DNA of 64,000 nucleotides, taken from the NCBI GenBank assembly GCA_942159475.1, contig OW804096.1, positions 126,222,941 to 126,286,940 on the forward strand, given 5' to 3'. Shown here piece after piece: positions 12,701-26,127 of this stretch. The notes beneath the pieces were generated by a model. That model was not told the origin of the DNA and ran no database searches. It saw only the letters and a list, made by a program, of their open reading frames with translations. Numbering within the stretch: the stretch's first letter is position 1; the number at the start of each line of letters is the position of its first letter. The position numbers were made by a program, and so were the translations under genes. The stretch is from Sthenelais limicola. Its lineage: Eukaryota; Annelida; Polychaeta; Phyllodocida; Sigalionidae.

Positions 12701-15700
12701 ACTGAAGGGCCAGGCTACTCAGTATCTTGTTATATGTTATAACACAAGAGGGACTTACAAACTCTGAAAGTGGCCCGTAAGAGGTTGGGAGGGGAATTTT
12801 TAATCCCAATTTGACTTGTTTATGGCCATCGTTTTCAGCCATGGTCGCATAAACACGCGAATTAAGCGCTTCCCTCAAAGGACAAATATTTTTTTATTTG
12901 TGAAGAATATCCTTCCGACGCAAATAGCAAGAAACATCCCCCTTTAGAATGAAGGCTACTTTTATAAGACCTCGACTCAAGTGTTGGCTAGATATTGAAA
13001 GGCAAGCACACATTATCATGTTACATGAAGATTGCGTCATTATACTGAAATGATAAGGCTGTCTGCGGTAAAAATAGGTGGAATTCTATCCAACCCAATG
13101 CAAAACAAAATATTATCCCTTTCATTGTGGACACAGTTACAAATGACTCAACAGGATTTAATGATTTGTTATAAGTACAAAGGGGTTGGTTGAATATCAT
13201 GCTTGGTTTCGTAAATTATGTATGGATTACATTAAAAGGAGGAGTCCGACCATAGCTTTCACCATGGCTCCAACAATATGTCTCCAAATTCCCAGTATCC
13301 CTGTTCTTTGCTTATATCCCTTTGAAATATTGTTTAATCATTGTAAAAGTTTGAGGCATTTCGAAGCATTCTTGGTATTATGTTGGGCATTATTTTATTC
13401 TGGGATAGATATTTCAGAGAAGTACGTAGAATTAAGATCTTTACCTTTATAGACTGTATTTGTTACGTAATACTGCGTCAGGGTCCAGCAGGAGTCCACT
13501 CATTAGTCATACACCAGTCAGGTAGAAATTGATAAATCGCTTTTAAACTACAACTGATCCTGTTCACGTTGTTTTCATTCATTCCCACTCTCTTGGGACC
13601 ATAGCTTTTATTAATACCGATTATAATAATAAATACAGACATATTACTGGTGGGGAACTGCCTGTAGTTGGTACTATTAGTGGAAATGTCAAGACCTAGG
13701 TTTGATATTTTCACCAAATCTGTTACCAGGCTTGCAAAATTGCAGGATTTGTATATGAGATATGTATTTATAAATTAGATACTATTTTATGGTAGAGGCG
13801 GGTTGTATGGCTGTATATCTGGGATGGCCGTTCTATAATTGAATGATTAAGGTAGAGTCATAACGTTGTGTTATTGGGTATTTGGTTTATAATATTTTAA
13901 CTTTTCTGCCAAATCCATTCCCACTTTTGAAAACTGAAAACTTTATCTTCTGATTTGTTTTTGAATGAGCTAAATTGTATGTATATTTTCTAAATACATA
14001 CGATTTGGGCCCAAAGTGTTGCATTATCAAATTTTATAAACATCGTAGTTCACTAAAAATCAGTTTATAATTGTTGCTTATGCAAAACCTAAATGTCCTT
14101 TTTTAATGATGTGTAGTAGAGATGAGAAAAGTTTTGTTCATTGCAACACAATCTGAGGATAATTGGCCCTGATGCAGTAATAATAATGCCTTCTGAGCAA
14201 ATAATGTTGTGTTCGAATTCCTATGGGTGCTTCGTTTACCATCCAAGTGACTACAGGGAACACCCTTCCCAATAAAAGAACCCACAGGAATGCAAACATT
14301 CAAAAAATCCTGCCGAAACAAGACTCCATCCCCCAAGCCTCTGAATTGCGATGAAACGATTATAAAAAATAGTAAAATGCCATCGGGCATCTCTCACAAA
14401 CATGATTTCTTTCATGGATTAAAATTGAAAATTGCGAAACCCGAGGAAAACATTGTCTGCAATTTTCCATTTTTTTTTATTTCCTTTACAATAAAAGTGG
14501 TATAAGAAAACAAAGTGAATTAAGCAATGATGTGTTTTGCACTACGCAGGAGAAAAAGAACTCCTTCCTATCCTTAAGGAGTCTCGTTGCAAGCGTGGGT
14601 ATCCGTGGGATTTGGGAGGAAACCAAATAGAAAATTTCTGGAGATGGGTGTTACCTCTATCAATATTTCATATGTGTGTCTGCTTGTATTGGCTATCATC
14701 AATAAGGATGTTCTGGTAAGGTGTCTCTGACAGTTATCATCTTCACTCTTTGCCTGTTGAAGTATTGATATAAATGTCCTCGCTTCCTCGGAACCATCCA
14801 CGGAGGTGGTTGAGTCATCAACTCTCGCATGGTCAAAGTCCTAAATCATGCATATCTAATCACCACAATCGTCTATTCAGATATATATATAATGTACATA
14901 TATATGATATATATACTCCTCCTCCTGTTCCTTCTCCTCACCCACCTGTCCTTTCACCCTTTGATCTTCAATGGATCATACAGGTCTTTCCACCTGTCTA
15001 AGCAATGATCCAGGTGTGAGATAGCAGCACAGTGCCTTGGCCAAACAGAGACGTTAACAGAGGCTAAAGTGAGAAATCATCATGAACACTTTTGTTTTTA
15101 CTGAAAACCTGACATTATATTGGAAGCACTAAAACAAAAACCTTCTTTGCTCTTGGGAGTCAGATTTCTGAAATGATAACTGTCCATTCACACAGAGACA
15201 CCTCCATATAGATCGATGCCAAATGATATGACCCTAACCCCAAATAAGGCAAATGGAATGAAACTGTTTAAAAGAAAAGGAATATTTAACAAATTGACTA
15301 GCTTGAATATGAATATCATTTGTATGATTATTCATCAAGTATGGGCAAATAATTAAATTTTGGAGTGTTATTGTCAAAATCTTAAATAAACTGTTAAGTA
15401 CAGTGGATATTTCCAAAGGGTTAATATTTTAATGGGCGTCGATCTACATCTATATGTATTGGCAGATGAACACCATAGACTTGTATGCATGGCTTCCTTT
15501 CCAAACGCATTATATCAAATACAACATACAGCTCAGGACTACCCATACCAAATATACATTGTGTGCATACATATATATTATATATAATATATTATACATA
15601 TCATACATTTACAATTCTTCTTACCTATTTGATGTGCTACTTATTCCTGTGTTGCTTGATTCAGGTTGTCTTGATACCATCAACTCCTGTTCTTGGCAGA

Positions 15701-17027
15701 TTTACATTGATCAATAAACTTAGCACAAGTCTGAATGGAACAAAGCCAAACTCTTTTGGAGAGGCACCTTTTAAAAAGAGTCTGTATATGTACATTAACC
15801 AACATTAGCAGTTAGATGCAGCCACTATTCCCAGTTTCAAGGCAAAACCACTCGCAGTGAACATTAACGAGTTACACATGTGTATTGAGCTGTTTTTTCT
15901 CAACTGGGAAATATATATTCCTTCTCCTCCCTGCCTTCCATTCCTATTTTGACATCTTTATTTACAATCCAAAAGCAAATATACAGACTTCAGTATTTAA
16001 TCAATGACTCCAACTTTATATCTCAATACCTTCGCTTTTTTATCCAAATCCTTCAGAATCGATTTAATAAGGTTAAATATTCAAGACCATTCAATCTTAT
16101 TTTTCATGATTTGAAGGTTTCTATTTATAATACTTCCATTTTGGATTTAACGTATATGGGTGTACACCTATTGTCCTATTCTCTATGGTGGAACAAAGAT
16201 ACCTCAATTCTCCTGTTTTGTATACATCTCAGTTAAACTTATGTTTTTCACAATATTGTGTTACTTACAAAGTTTATATATTATACTTATACTATAGATA
16301 AATTCACTTTGATTAATTTAGGAATTTGGAGACCCCAGGAGACTAATTGCATTTCAATGAAAGCCTTATGTTTGAACAATGTCAGGTTATTCATTCCAAT
16401 GTAGATCTGTTTCAAATGAATATGTTAAATTCAAAATACAATTGCACAACTAATGTATTGATTAAGCATCGCCTGGAAACAGCTGACAAATTAATGATTG
16501 ATGAGTATGCTGAATATTTTTCCCAGTCTAATCAAAGGTCCGAGGCAGTTATTCTCCAATGGAGATATTCTTACAAAATTTTGATTGAAAAAAGATCATA
16601 CATAATGGGACCCGAATGGAATGTATAATAGATACAATGGAATATGCATGTCAAATTAATTCCCTGTTCCTCCTCTATTCATTGCTTTGTCATAAAATGT
16701 CAGTGTCTAAATAATCTTGTTGAAAATTCCAGGAAGAATCTTAATGATAAATATCCCATCCAATGTTCAGAGAAAGAATTTCACTGGTTTGAGGATGTCT
16801 AACCCAACATACAATCAGAGAATACTCAAGGGTTTTCTTCACCTCTCTAGATAACATGAGGGAGTATCACTTTGAAAAAGCCAATACTCCCAGGTAGCCC
16901 TCAAGCGTATAGCATGACTCTATTAGCTTAACCAGTCTTGCCCATGTCTACCATTACTTAACCTGATTTTTCTCCTCTTTTGCCAGCCAAGGGGACTCAC
17001 TATATCTCTGTGTCTCACCTGTTTCAG

Positions 17028-17271
17028 GAAATTGTCAATTATAACTGTCGAGCTCTTGTCGCTTCCGTTCCTTTCTTCACACACGCTGACCCCAACTTTG
17101 TATCGGAGGTGGTCACCAAGCTTCAGTACGAGGTCTTTCAACCGGGCGACTACATTATCAAAGAGGGCGTCATTGGCACTAAGATGTACTTTATACAAGA
17201 AGGTATCGTTGATGTCGTTACTAAGAATGGCGAGGTAGCTACTAGCCTGTCAGATGGTTCGTACTTTGGAG
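17028..17271 (+). CDS. HCN: HCN channel, penultimate exon (end of C-linker and first part of the cyclic-nucleotide-binding domain)
   Basis: This 244-nt internal exon follows a pyrimidine-rich TTTCAG acceptor and ends at GGAG|GTAAGT, a strong donor. It encodes 81 residues plus one base of the next codon. Residues run from [13 protein letters not shown] (last C-linker helix and A-helix) through [11 protein letters not shown] and [12 protein letters not shown] (beta-roll strands) to LSDGSYFG, where the phosphate-binding cassette starts. These blocks match animal HCN channels closely in order and spacing. HCN channels are tetrameric plasma-membrane cation channels opened by hyperpolarization and tuned by cAMP binding to this domain. 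The S1-S6 and pore exons are not seen upstream, so the gene is partial here. The 2,416-bp intron that follows contains a 24-nt-arm hairpin. Family assignment is near certain; the paralogue is not assigned. Confidence 0.97.
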
Positions 17272-17311
17272 GTAAGTTGCCAAAACTAGATTTGAATTGT
17301 TCCTATTATGT

Positions 17312-17384
17312 CCCCGTTGCATAACAATCTGCGAGCTCAACATTAACACTGAAAAAGCTACTCGCAGATTGTTATGCTACGGGG
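17312..17384. repeat. 24-nt-arm hairpin in the HCN intron
   Basis: The arms start CCCCGTTGCATAACAATCTG on the left and are mirrored on the right with 23 of 24 positions paired. The loop is 25 nt. It lies 40 bp after the HCN donor site. It could be a tiny MITE, or a structured intronic RNA. Confidence 0.8.
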
Positions 17385-17565
17385 TAAAGTGTGCACGTTA
17401 CCGAAGAGTAAATTCACACCTGAGCGTGACCACAACCTGTTGTTCCAACGTTGAACTGCGGCATAATGCAATTGCTTCACGAAGTTGCAGAACTGCCTTC
17501 ATGTCACCTCACGACCATGTTCGTTATACCATGAATATTTATTCGGGTTTTTTTTATTTTAAATA

Positions 17566-18111
17566 GTATAAGGTCAGAGCGTGCATTTGTTCTCGTTGTT
17601 GGTTAATTTTCAACGTTGCCATGGTTGGATGATTCCGCCGTGTCCCGTTGAATTTTTAATTCCTTCTAGATTTCATAAAATCTTAGTTGGTTTGATATAA
17701 ATTTGGGCACAATTTTACCAACAAATATTCTCTGTCTGATCAAGCATATGTGGATGTTCGAACCAAGAACACTCAGTAGTGTAGACCGTGTACTTACTAC
17801 TCTCCATCACTGATGTGATGTCAAAGATCATGACATTTAGGTATAGGATGTGTCATTCCCAGCCCCTGCTGTCTATCTAATGCTGACACGATGCCAGAAA
17901 TCTGAGGCAGACAATGATTAAATAGGTCAGTTATTTAGAATAAAACCAGAAAATGCCAGACCACCCACGACCTAAATAGTAATCAACCTCACTAGAAGCA
18001 ATCATAGAATAAAAACAAAAACCTTTTATATAATGATTGAACCTTCCGCCAGTAATTTCATCGACGTTGAGCTATCCTGCTTCTTTTCACCTAGTATAAG
18101 GTCAGAGCGTG
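17566..18111. repeat. Insertion-like segment between 19-bp exact direct repeats
   Basis: AGTATAAGGTCAGAGCGTG occurs at 17566-17584 and 18093-18111. A 19-bp perfect duplication around a 508-bp segment is the size expected of a LINE-mediated insertion, but no poly-A tail is visible at either end, so a local duplication is also possible. Confidence 0.5.
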
Positions 18112-19687
18112 TAGAAAAAATACTTAACTGGCGCTTGTGAAATGTCACCACTTCTTTCCCACACCATAATTTTCTAATCATACTTAATTAATATCCTTAA
18201 ACGACCTTTGAAGGAAAGGAAACTGGTTTATGTCTACTGCTAGACCTCGAAAACCAAACACAGTTTTTAGGTAAAAGCTAAAGCAGAGCATTGCTCTGCA
18301 AAAAGGCCATTCACTCGGGGTTTTTGGCTCTGCAGCAAGGATTGACCTTCTCTTGGAAACATGGCTGGGGTTGATTCATGGCATTGATTGTGATCTATCA
18401 TGCTTCTTGTTTGGAGCTATTCCAGAAGGTAATCTTATTCTTCAGCTGAAGCAATACTATGGCTACTATGCCATAAGACAGACCGACTGGACCAGCCCCT
18501 TTCGACTCAGGACCTGGGCTATTTTGGTTAGATTACCTTTCACAGGGTTAATTCACTTCTGCACATGAGGCCCGGGAAACTGAGGGCAAGCACTAACGTC
18601 AGAACTGAACCTGCTGCCCACTAACTCCCACCTCTCAACCCACCCTTATATAAAATGCTCTGCAGAATCCCTTTCTTCAACGCCCTCCTATTTCTTTGCA
18701 AGACACCCAGAAATGCCCCAGCGCTCTTCCCTCAAAGAGCCTATTATCATTTGTGTAGCTAATCGGCGGAACAATCCACATTGCTTGAAACACTTTAATA
18801 TCGTTGATGTCACAGCAACAAAAGCAATGGAAAAAACCGTCCACTCTGTATCTCTCAATATCTTTAGACACAAGACCATCCCCTGTTCTTTAACCGCTCT
18901 AAACTATGACTCCTTTCTGGTTTTGCCTTCATCTCAACACTCCCCAACTGGAACAATCCTTAACGCCCCCACCCCCCGAACCCACCCCAATCCCCCCCCC
19001 CTCAACCTGCCCTACAGCTCACCCTCCCTTTACTGCCCGATTCTTACGACACACCTTGAGCATCTGACGTCAGAAACTATGAAGTAAATAAGTCTGTTCT
19101 GGAAAACAGTTGGCTTCCACATGAGTACATATACTCTGACCTTTGTGGAAATAAAATGATTTTATTAACGTGGCCTATTTATTGAACGCTATGAATTCCA
19201 TTGGTGAAATTACTGACCTTTTATCCATTGAACATCTGGCTGTTATTAAACATCTTAGACTTATTGGTTTCTACTTCTAACCTAGATCATGTAGGTACAT
19301 TTGAAATTATTAAAAGATGACCCATATCTTAATTTTGTAAATTCAAAATATTTGTCATGCAATTTTAAAATTTCATCTATTTGGTTTAAATCATTATTTC
19401 ATTAAAGGTCAATATTAAGTAACGATGAAATATGATAATAATAAATGGATGTTAATTAATAAATAATATAAATACAATTATGTTGAGCAATGTTACGTAA
19501 TGTTACATAACAATATCATATTTAACAGTTGTACACTAACACGCATTGATGTTCTAATTATAAAGACTATTAAGGTGAACTCATATTATAATTATGTTTC
19601 CTGTTCTTTTGGACTTGATAAACCACCCACTGTGCTACATATATATTAACACTACTAAATATATGTTCACCTTCTCCTCTATTCCAG

Positions 19688-20088
19688 AAATCTGCCTCCT
19701 AACCAACGCTAAACGCGTGGCTAGTGTACGCGCGGAGACCTACTGCAACTTGTTCTCCCTATCTGTGGAACATTTTAATGCAGTATTAGAGCATTACCCT
19801 GTAATGCGTCGGACTATGGAAAGTGTAGCAGCAGAACGGCTCAATAAGATTGGGAAAAACCCGAGTATAGTGAGCAACCGCGCCGAACTTGAGGAGGACA
19901 TCAATACTGTCAATGAGCTAATAATGCAAACGACACCAATGCCTTCAAGTGGCTCGGAAATGTCAATTGTAGAGAAACTGGAGGCATTGAACCCCCGGGG
20001 ACCTAAGGAAAAGGCTATGTCATTAAAGAAATCAAAATCTGACTGCTATGTTGGTGGCACAAAGGAGGATAGGGAATCGTTGGTGTGA
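19688..20088 (+). CDS. HCN: HCN channel, terminal exon (phosphate-binding cassette, C-helix, C-terminal tail)
   Basis: This exon starts after CTATTCCAG. Its first two bases complete the Glu codon split from the exon at 17028-17271, giving FGEICLL, the hallmark of the HCN phosphate-binding cassette. It then reads KRVASVRAETYCNLFSLS, the C-helix around VAAERLNKIGK, and a tail ending in a TGA at 20086-20088 (132 residues). By family alignment the Arg of KRVASV and the Arg of AERLNK correspond to mouse HCN2 R591 and R632, both cAMP contacts, and both are kept. The residue aligned with HCN2 T592 is Val. After the C-helix only about 75 residues remain, shorter than the long tails of most vertebrate HCNs. 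The last residues are RESLV, a possible class I PDZ ligand (S-x-V). A Lys/Ser stretch (SLKKSKSD) lies just before. No further exon is needed because the reading frame stops here. Confidence 0.96.
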
Positions 20089-21309
20089 TATCACAGTCAA
20101 TTTAATTTCTTACAAAAACATAAATATGAAGATGGGTTTCATATCACGACGGTCTTCTTGTTTTATATGTAATTGTATATTGTCTGACATAAAAAAAAGG
20201 AATGGTAATGTGTGCGTAAGCGATATCGAGTCAACGGAATAAGATGATGCGGAACAAAAAATGTAAATATGGATGGTAATTCATATTATTATATGTGAAT
20301 CAATTGCTTTCCCAACCATCAAGGCATACAAGGTTAATAATCAGCCAAAAACGTTCCCAGATGGAGAGAGAAAACAAAACAATAGGCAACATGTTTTTTG
20401 TAAAAAAAAACAAGTTTAAAAGTTGAACCAAGGCAAATCCTATTACACTACTTGTCTCAAGTTGCTCTAATCTTTCGAATGTATATTTAGCAAGATGCTA
20501 AATATATCTATTTGAACGCTCGTTATACTGTCTAAAAGATTAATGCAAGTTTGAAATGTTTGAGAATATGTGATACATTCGTTCGCGAAGATAACCGATT
20601 TATCGGATAACATTATTATATGTACATTGATGGCGATAGTAATGAGGAAACTAACACCGAATGGTGTGTTCTAAAACATTATGATGTCTGGAATGAAATA
20701 AGCAAAATCTGTGAAGAAACAAACACCTTTCTGTTAACATTATATTTCCAAATGCATTACATTTTAAGCTTCTGTGTAGCTGTGTACATCCTTCCTTTTA
20801 ATAATCTCCTGGTATGATGTGGGTTTTGGTAGATACTTGCCTATATAATTCCCTAGCGTTAAAAAGTTTTGTGTTGCAAGAGCCTTTAATATGTTTTGAG
20901 CATGTTATAAAGCATGTACTTTCCTTTAAACCAAACAAAGATTTCTCCATTCTGCACTCTCAGAGCAATTCAATATTCAATATTTTCACTCACCGATTTA
21001 TTATCTGATGCAAATTAGTCATTATTATCCTGGTCTAACCTTCAGCTACTTTTTGGCTATTGAAGTCTCCGAAATCGAATTAGTTACGATAAAAAAAAAT
21101 TGGTTGTTTAACTTGTTTAGGCGTGAATCAAAATAACAAAACATTCTTTAAAAAAGAAAAAAGTTTCCCATCGTAGGACTTTGCTCACTTCGATTTCAGG
21201 CTTCTGGTGGTTTTTAACTTTCATTTCACACCATTATCTGCACAGTTTAATGATCATAATGGCCACTTGTAGCTCAGGTACCGTGGTTCTCTGTGACAAA
21301 TCCACTTGA

Positions 21310-21315
21310 AATAAA
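21310..21315 (+). promoter_or_regulatory. Possible polyadenylation signal for the HCN transcript
   Basis: AATAAA lies about 1.2 kb after the HCN stop codon. I did not notice an earlier canonical hexamer between 20089 and here, but variant signals could be used. The region between is AT-rich and consistent with a 3' untranslated region. Weak by itself. Confidence 0.25.
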
Positions 21316-21810
21316 TACTAATGTGCATGTTCAAAAAAAGAAGAAATAAGACACTAGTGGACAATTTCTATATTTTCCACAGGCCACAGCTGTCATGAAG
21401 TCATGGTAATTCCAAGCATTCGGTTATGCTGATAAAATCATAACAACACATTAATAATCATAACACATGAAAATAGGACTACCGAATGATTTGCGAGTAT
21501 TTATGTATTCCTTTGGCAATGAAAGTTTCCGGGTATCTTTTCAGTAGTCTTTCTGTATCAGTGAATACATTCTAAACCATCTTCCGATGGAACCGAAGCA
21601 ATAAACAATACTCAGTTGGACGGAGTTATATATATATCTATCAATCTTAAAATATATCTCTATATATACATAGGGTTTATATATATATGATCCACTTACT
21701 ATAATAATCTTTGTTAACTCGTTGTGACTGAATTACCATATGAGATTAAATCTCTTTTGTACAAATTAATGTGTGGATATCAACATACGAAAGTTTATAC
21801 CTGACTGCCG

Positions 21811-21824
21811 CCCCCCCCCCCCCC
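21811..21824 (+). repeat. Poly-C run
   Basis: Fourteen consecutive C residues followed by T and ATTC repeats. Confidence 0.95.
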
Positions 21825-24800
21825 TTTCATTCATTCATTCGTCTATCTTCTTCTGACTATGTTATGCAGCACCAACAATTACTCCATTCTGCTTCAGGCT
21901 ATTATGAGTAAACGACCGGGGAATGATTTGGGAAGAAGGGTTCTCTACTTCTACGACTATTACTACAGAAAGTAATCTAAATACACTGTAATTATCGATT
22001 TGTACAGTTCGTTTAGTCCGTTGTCTAGATTTGCATTTCATATACCAACATTTTCAGCACTTATATTAACTTTGTGTTGTCGATCAAAAGGGTAATTAGC
22101 TGGACAAAATTATCATATTATGAATTTTTATGATTGTGTTGTTTAGACAGATTTTCTCGCAGGTATATTCGAATCGAGCAAATGTATTTTGTAGTCCATT
22201 GTGTTGCTGTTAGCGAAAATTATCATAACAGAAATTTATGTGTATGAAAAAGCAATGGGCTTTTAATATGGACGGTGACACTGTGGGCTCTTGGCTGTTT
22301 GCAGTTATTATCTGAAAGACGAAGTATAACTTTCCTCTGCCCTGCAATCAATTATAGCCCACATTAGTTATTAAATTATAAACTGTACATATTGTTATGT
22401 ATATATATGCGAGGAAGTCTTAATTATTGTCAATTGTGTAAGCAATACATACATTTATTTCCAAGCAGGGGATGCACACCTTGTTAAGTTTGATCCTGGT
22501 GACTAACATGTTAAGGTGGTTAAGGAAGGGGAAGACCTCTGTTAAAATGCCCATGCACCTATTCTGGCAATTGAATCCAGTCGTTTTCGAATTGGAAACA
22601 GAATTTATTTATTAGTGCTTGCTGGCAAGCTTTGTTGACAACTGTATAACTACACATCCATTAAGTTGTTAATGTAAAAAAAAAATGAAACACTTTTTTG
22701 TAAATGCTGCTTTGCTGCAAGGAAGGCTCAATATTTTTTTAGTTCAGTTTCTTCTAAGTTTATTCTCTGCTGAGGATAAGGCCTTTGTTGTAGATATCGA
22801 CACCTCATATTGTACAAACGTAAAATCTTTTAAAACTAACAAGACATTGAGTCTATTTCAATTACAATTCTGGAGGAAAAACACTGCAATCTATGAGTCC
22901 TGATCTGATCAAATTGGCAATCGGAATAAAGACATATGAAAATACTTATCAATCTTTGTCACGGAACAAAGTACTACCTTTGACATGATGTAGGTGGCAT
23001 TAACGAAAAGTTCATTGAAAGAGGGTGAAATTTGGTTTTGATGAATTTATGAACGCTATGAAGTGTCATAGTGGAACATTTCTTTTTCGCAAATAATCCA
23101 GTCCACAGCTCTGCTATAGGCAATCCTGTGTAATTTGTATGATTACCAAAATCCTAATTACTAAGAAATGAGTGGAGAATACACGGAAATAATCAGCAGG
23201 TTCCAAAATTTGTTTCGTTTTCTCAAGTGCAAATTGATATAATGCATATACAATTGATATCAATTTGTAGGTATGAAAAATCTGCATTGTTACGAGAATA
23301 GATGTTTAAATCTTTTCCATTAGATTTGGAGATACAAATGTCAGTATTTCATTGGAAGTTAGAGATTTGGCTCTTTCCTTTTGTGTTTAGCTTTGTCTTT
23401 GATACTAAGGGAATAGGTTCCACGCCCTAGATGCACCAACACATTCCACGTTTCACGAATTCTTTACACAACTTTGTTGATTATTTATCTTTATTATTCT
23501 TTTTCTTGAAATCTTTTAGAAAAAACACCAATAGAATGTGATAGCTCCACACTTATCTATTGATACGCAAGCTGCTATTAGATCAAACTTCAACGAGTTT
23601 CTATAGAAATAGATTTACTCCTTGGGAATAACGGACACAAGTTTTTTCTAATTTGGTAAAAGGCAGGTGAAGAGTTTGGTAGTCTAATGAAAGCAGTGGA
23701 GCATATCGGGTGATATTTATGCACTCCGTCACATTAGTTTGAATAAAGGGGGCGCTACCTCCAATTAAGTAACAAACAAAAATACGCAGGGCGTCCATTT
23801 CATGCGTATAAAAGATGTAAAGTTTATTGAATCTAAGAAATTCCAAACGTAAAGATGGTTTCTGTTAAAAGAAACCATCAGTCTCTTTTAACTGTCCTAC
23901 ATATTATAGGGGATGTACTTATATGATTTCAAGAGGAGTTTAGGGATGAGTCTAAAGCCAAGGATAATGTGATACACAATTAGGTGACTGGATTGGACTT
24001 TCTGATGTGCCAAGCTACTTTTATTACATAGAAGTTCTGTTAGTGTATTCCCAAAGGGTACATTTCTACCATGCATCTAGGGTCACACACCACACACAGA
24101 CACAAGACGTATAAAGTGTTCAACACTGTGAATGTAAATAGCATTTGTAGATATGTGTTGATAAGAAAATGCAAAAAAGTGACACAAAAAAATCCTGTAA
24201 CAAAAAAAACTTAAGCAGGTCGTAGCTCTGTAGATTCGACACTTTTTCTGTACAGGAGTTCTGGGTGTACAATTCTGTTTCAAAGCATTAAAAACGTTTT
24301 ATAATACCATCTTTGTGGTTTTGGTTATTTCGAGTTTCTGTCTTTCATTCTTTTCTTACTGAATCATTATATCCACAATTTGATCAGCTAATACTGAGCA
24401 CAATATTTCTAAAGCAGCGGTTTCGAAAAGACTGGAAAATGGGCATTTTTGTCCAAGGGGCTGGAAAATCATCATGTAGGCCTTGATTCCTTTGGAAATA
24501 TATTAAATGGCCTTGAAATTTCCGAATATTGTCAGTTTGTTACTACCCACTACCTACTTGTATTTGACCCGCCCCTTTCACGTCATATACTGACTGACAC
24601 AAATTAAGTAATTACGTAATTTAAAGGTCTTTGTAAACAATAGATCGATGCAAAAGCTAAGTAAAAAAACCCAGTAAATTACAGAGATTAGATATATGTT
24701 ATATTTACACTCTTTAATTAAATACATTTGATTGGTCTATATCCAACAGCAACTACAATCCCATGGTCCCGTCCTCAGGGTTCTGAGAAATCACTAAAAT

Positions 24801-26127
24801 GGGCCTGTAAATTCACTAGAATGGACCTTGAAAAGCCTGGAATTTCTTCTGACCAAAAGCGCGAAGACCTTGTAAAGGAATTGCGGTGGAAATGTGCTCC
24901 TGAAGAATGCCGGACCTAACATGAATAGCACAATACCTTTTGACATTGCAATACAAATAATGCCAAAAGGACATCTTAATGAAAATTTAGATAAGATTAG
25001 AAACATTATGCAAGAGATGATCTATGAATTAGTTTTAGCTTTTGATGTTATTATATCTCAGAATATTATATATGAATAATTCAACCGATTCGGATGTGTC
25101 GGTCATTGCCTGCGTCAACGTATTTTCTCCATATGCTACTCACATGTAAACATAGAAACCACATCGCCACCTTGTGGACATGACGATCACTATTTACAAA
25201 AAGAACCCTATAGGATTTTGTTTGAAGGAGTTAATAAACGATCTGAGCGATTACCTAAACCACCAGAATTATTCAAAGTGATGTTTTAGTAGTTAGTTTG
25301 CTTTCGGCTGGAATGATATAGATGCTAGATCTAATTACAGCGCTAATGTATTCAGAGGTAGTTGTATATTCCCGTTTTTATAACAAGAAACATGTGATTG
25401 ACTGTAGATGGCAGTGCATCTGCATTTACCATAACTCATTTGCCTCCAGTGCCCTCTATGAGAAATCTGACCAAATTATGAGCATTCAATATTAATTTGA
25501 GATTAAATTCGCATTCAACGTTGCGTGATAAGAGTTCACAATCTCTTTTACGATCGAAGCGTATCTTTTTTGTTTCGTAAGACTCGTTTTCTCCTGACCT
25601 TAACATCAATTAGACCATAGTAGGCACAATACATTTGATTGTAAAGAGGTAAACATATGTTTTAGTTAAATTTTTGTTAGTTAGTTTATATTTATATGAC
25701 CGGTAGAAAGTTAATTCGCTTTCACTGCTTTTACTTTATTCGAATGTATTATTAATAAGAATATGGAGTAGTATATTACTATTCTTGATATGTCATGTTC
25801 AAGCAAAACATAAACCATTGGTTTAATGTCAGTTGATATCCTTCTCACTGAAGTAAGTTTTAAGAAGAAGCAATTGGTTCATTCGATTGGCATAATAAAG
25901 CAACAAAATAAATTACCGAAGATCCTGAACACAAACCTCCTTAAATTTCTCCTTTTTAGAACTATTGTTACGAAATAGACGTGCTTTCACCTCCGTAAAA
26001 GACAACTTACCTTCCAGCCCCACCCCCTATTTAGTTATACCAGAAACGTGACTTTTTTGCCTACTGGGGGATAGTAAATGGCAATCGTTAGTCCAGTCAT
26101 GTGTGGATCCATGCAGGTAAATATTAA

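Larger units (their letters stand above)
1221..17027. other. Long non-coding stretch upstream of the HCN exons
   Basis: Apart from the repeats listed separately I see no supported gene. Scattered open frames of 60-130 codons have neither splice partners nor recognisable motifs. Since the first HCN exon here opens with a spliced frame, much of this stretch may be a large intron of the HCN gene. Near 6200-6290 a ~58-bp direct duplication containing AGAATTGGCTATT is visible. Near 8143-8184 a 22-bp tandem duplication (CGATTTACGTATAATTATA) is visible. Confidence 0.6.
17272..19687 (+). other. Intron between the two HCN exons
   Basis: GTAAGT donor and TTCCAG acceptor are joined in phase 1. Inside are a 24-nt-arm inverted repeat (17312-17384), a 19-bp exact direct repeat (17566-17584 and 18093-18111), a GCAGAGC/GCTCTGC hairpin near 18282, and an AT-rich stretch from 19100 to 19600. 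An open frame at 18713-19087 in this intron is low-complexity towards its end (Pro/Thr/Ser) and is not called as a gene. Confidence 0.9.

Noticed and set aside
1..17027. Upstream HCN exons (pore, S6, start of the C-linker)
   Set aside because: I looked for the pore GYG block and the C-linker YYEHRY block on the plus strand and did not find them. They may be upstream of the window.
18713..19087. 124-codon plus-strand frame in the HCN intron
   Set aside because: Second half is Pro/Thr/Ser low complexity from a CCCC-rich tract, and it lies between phase-matched HCN exons.
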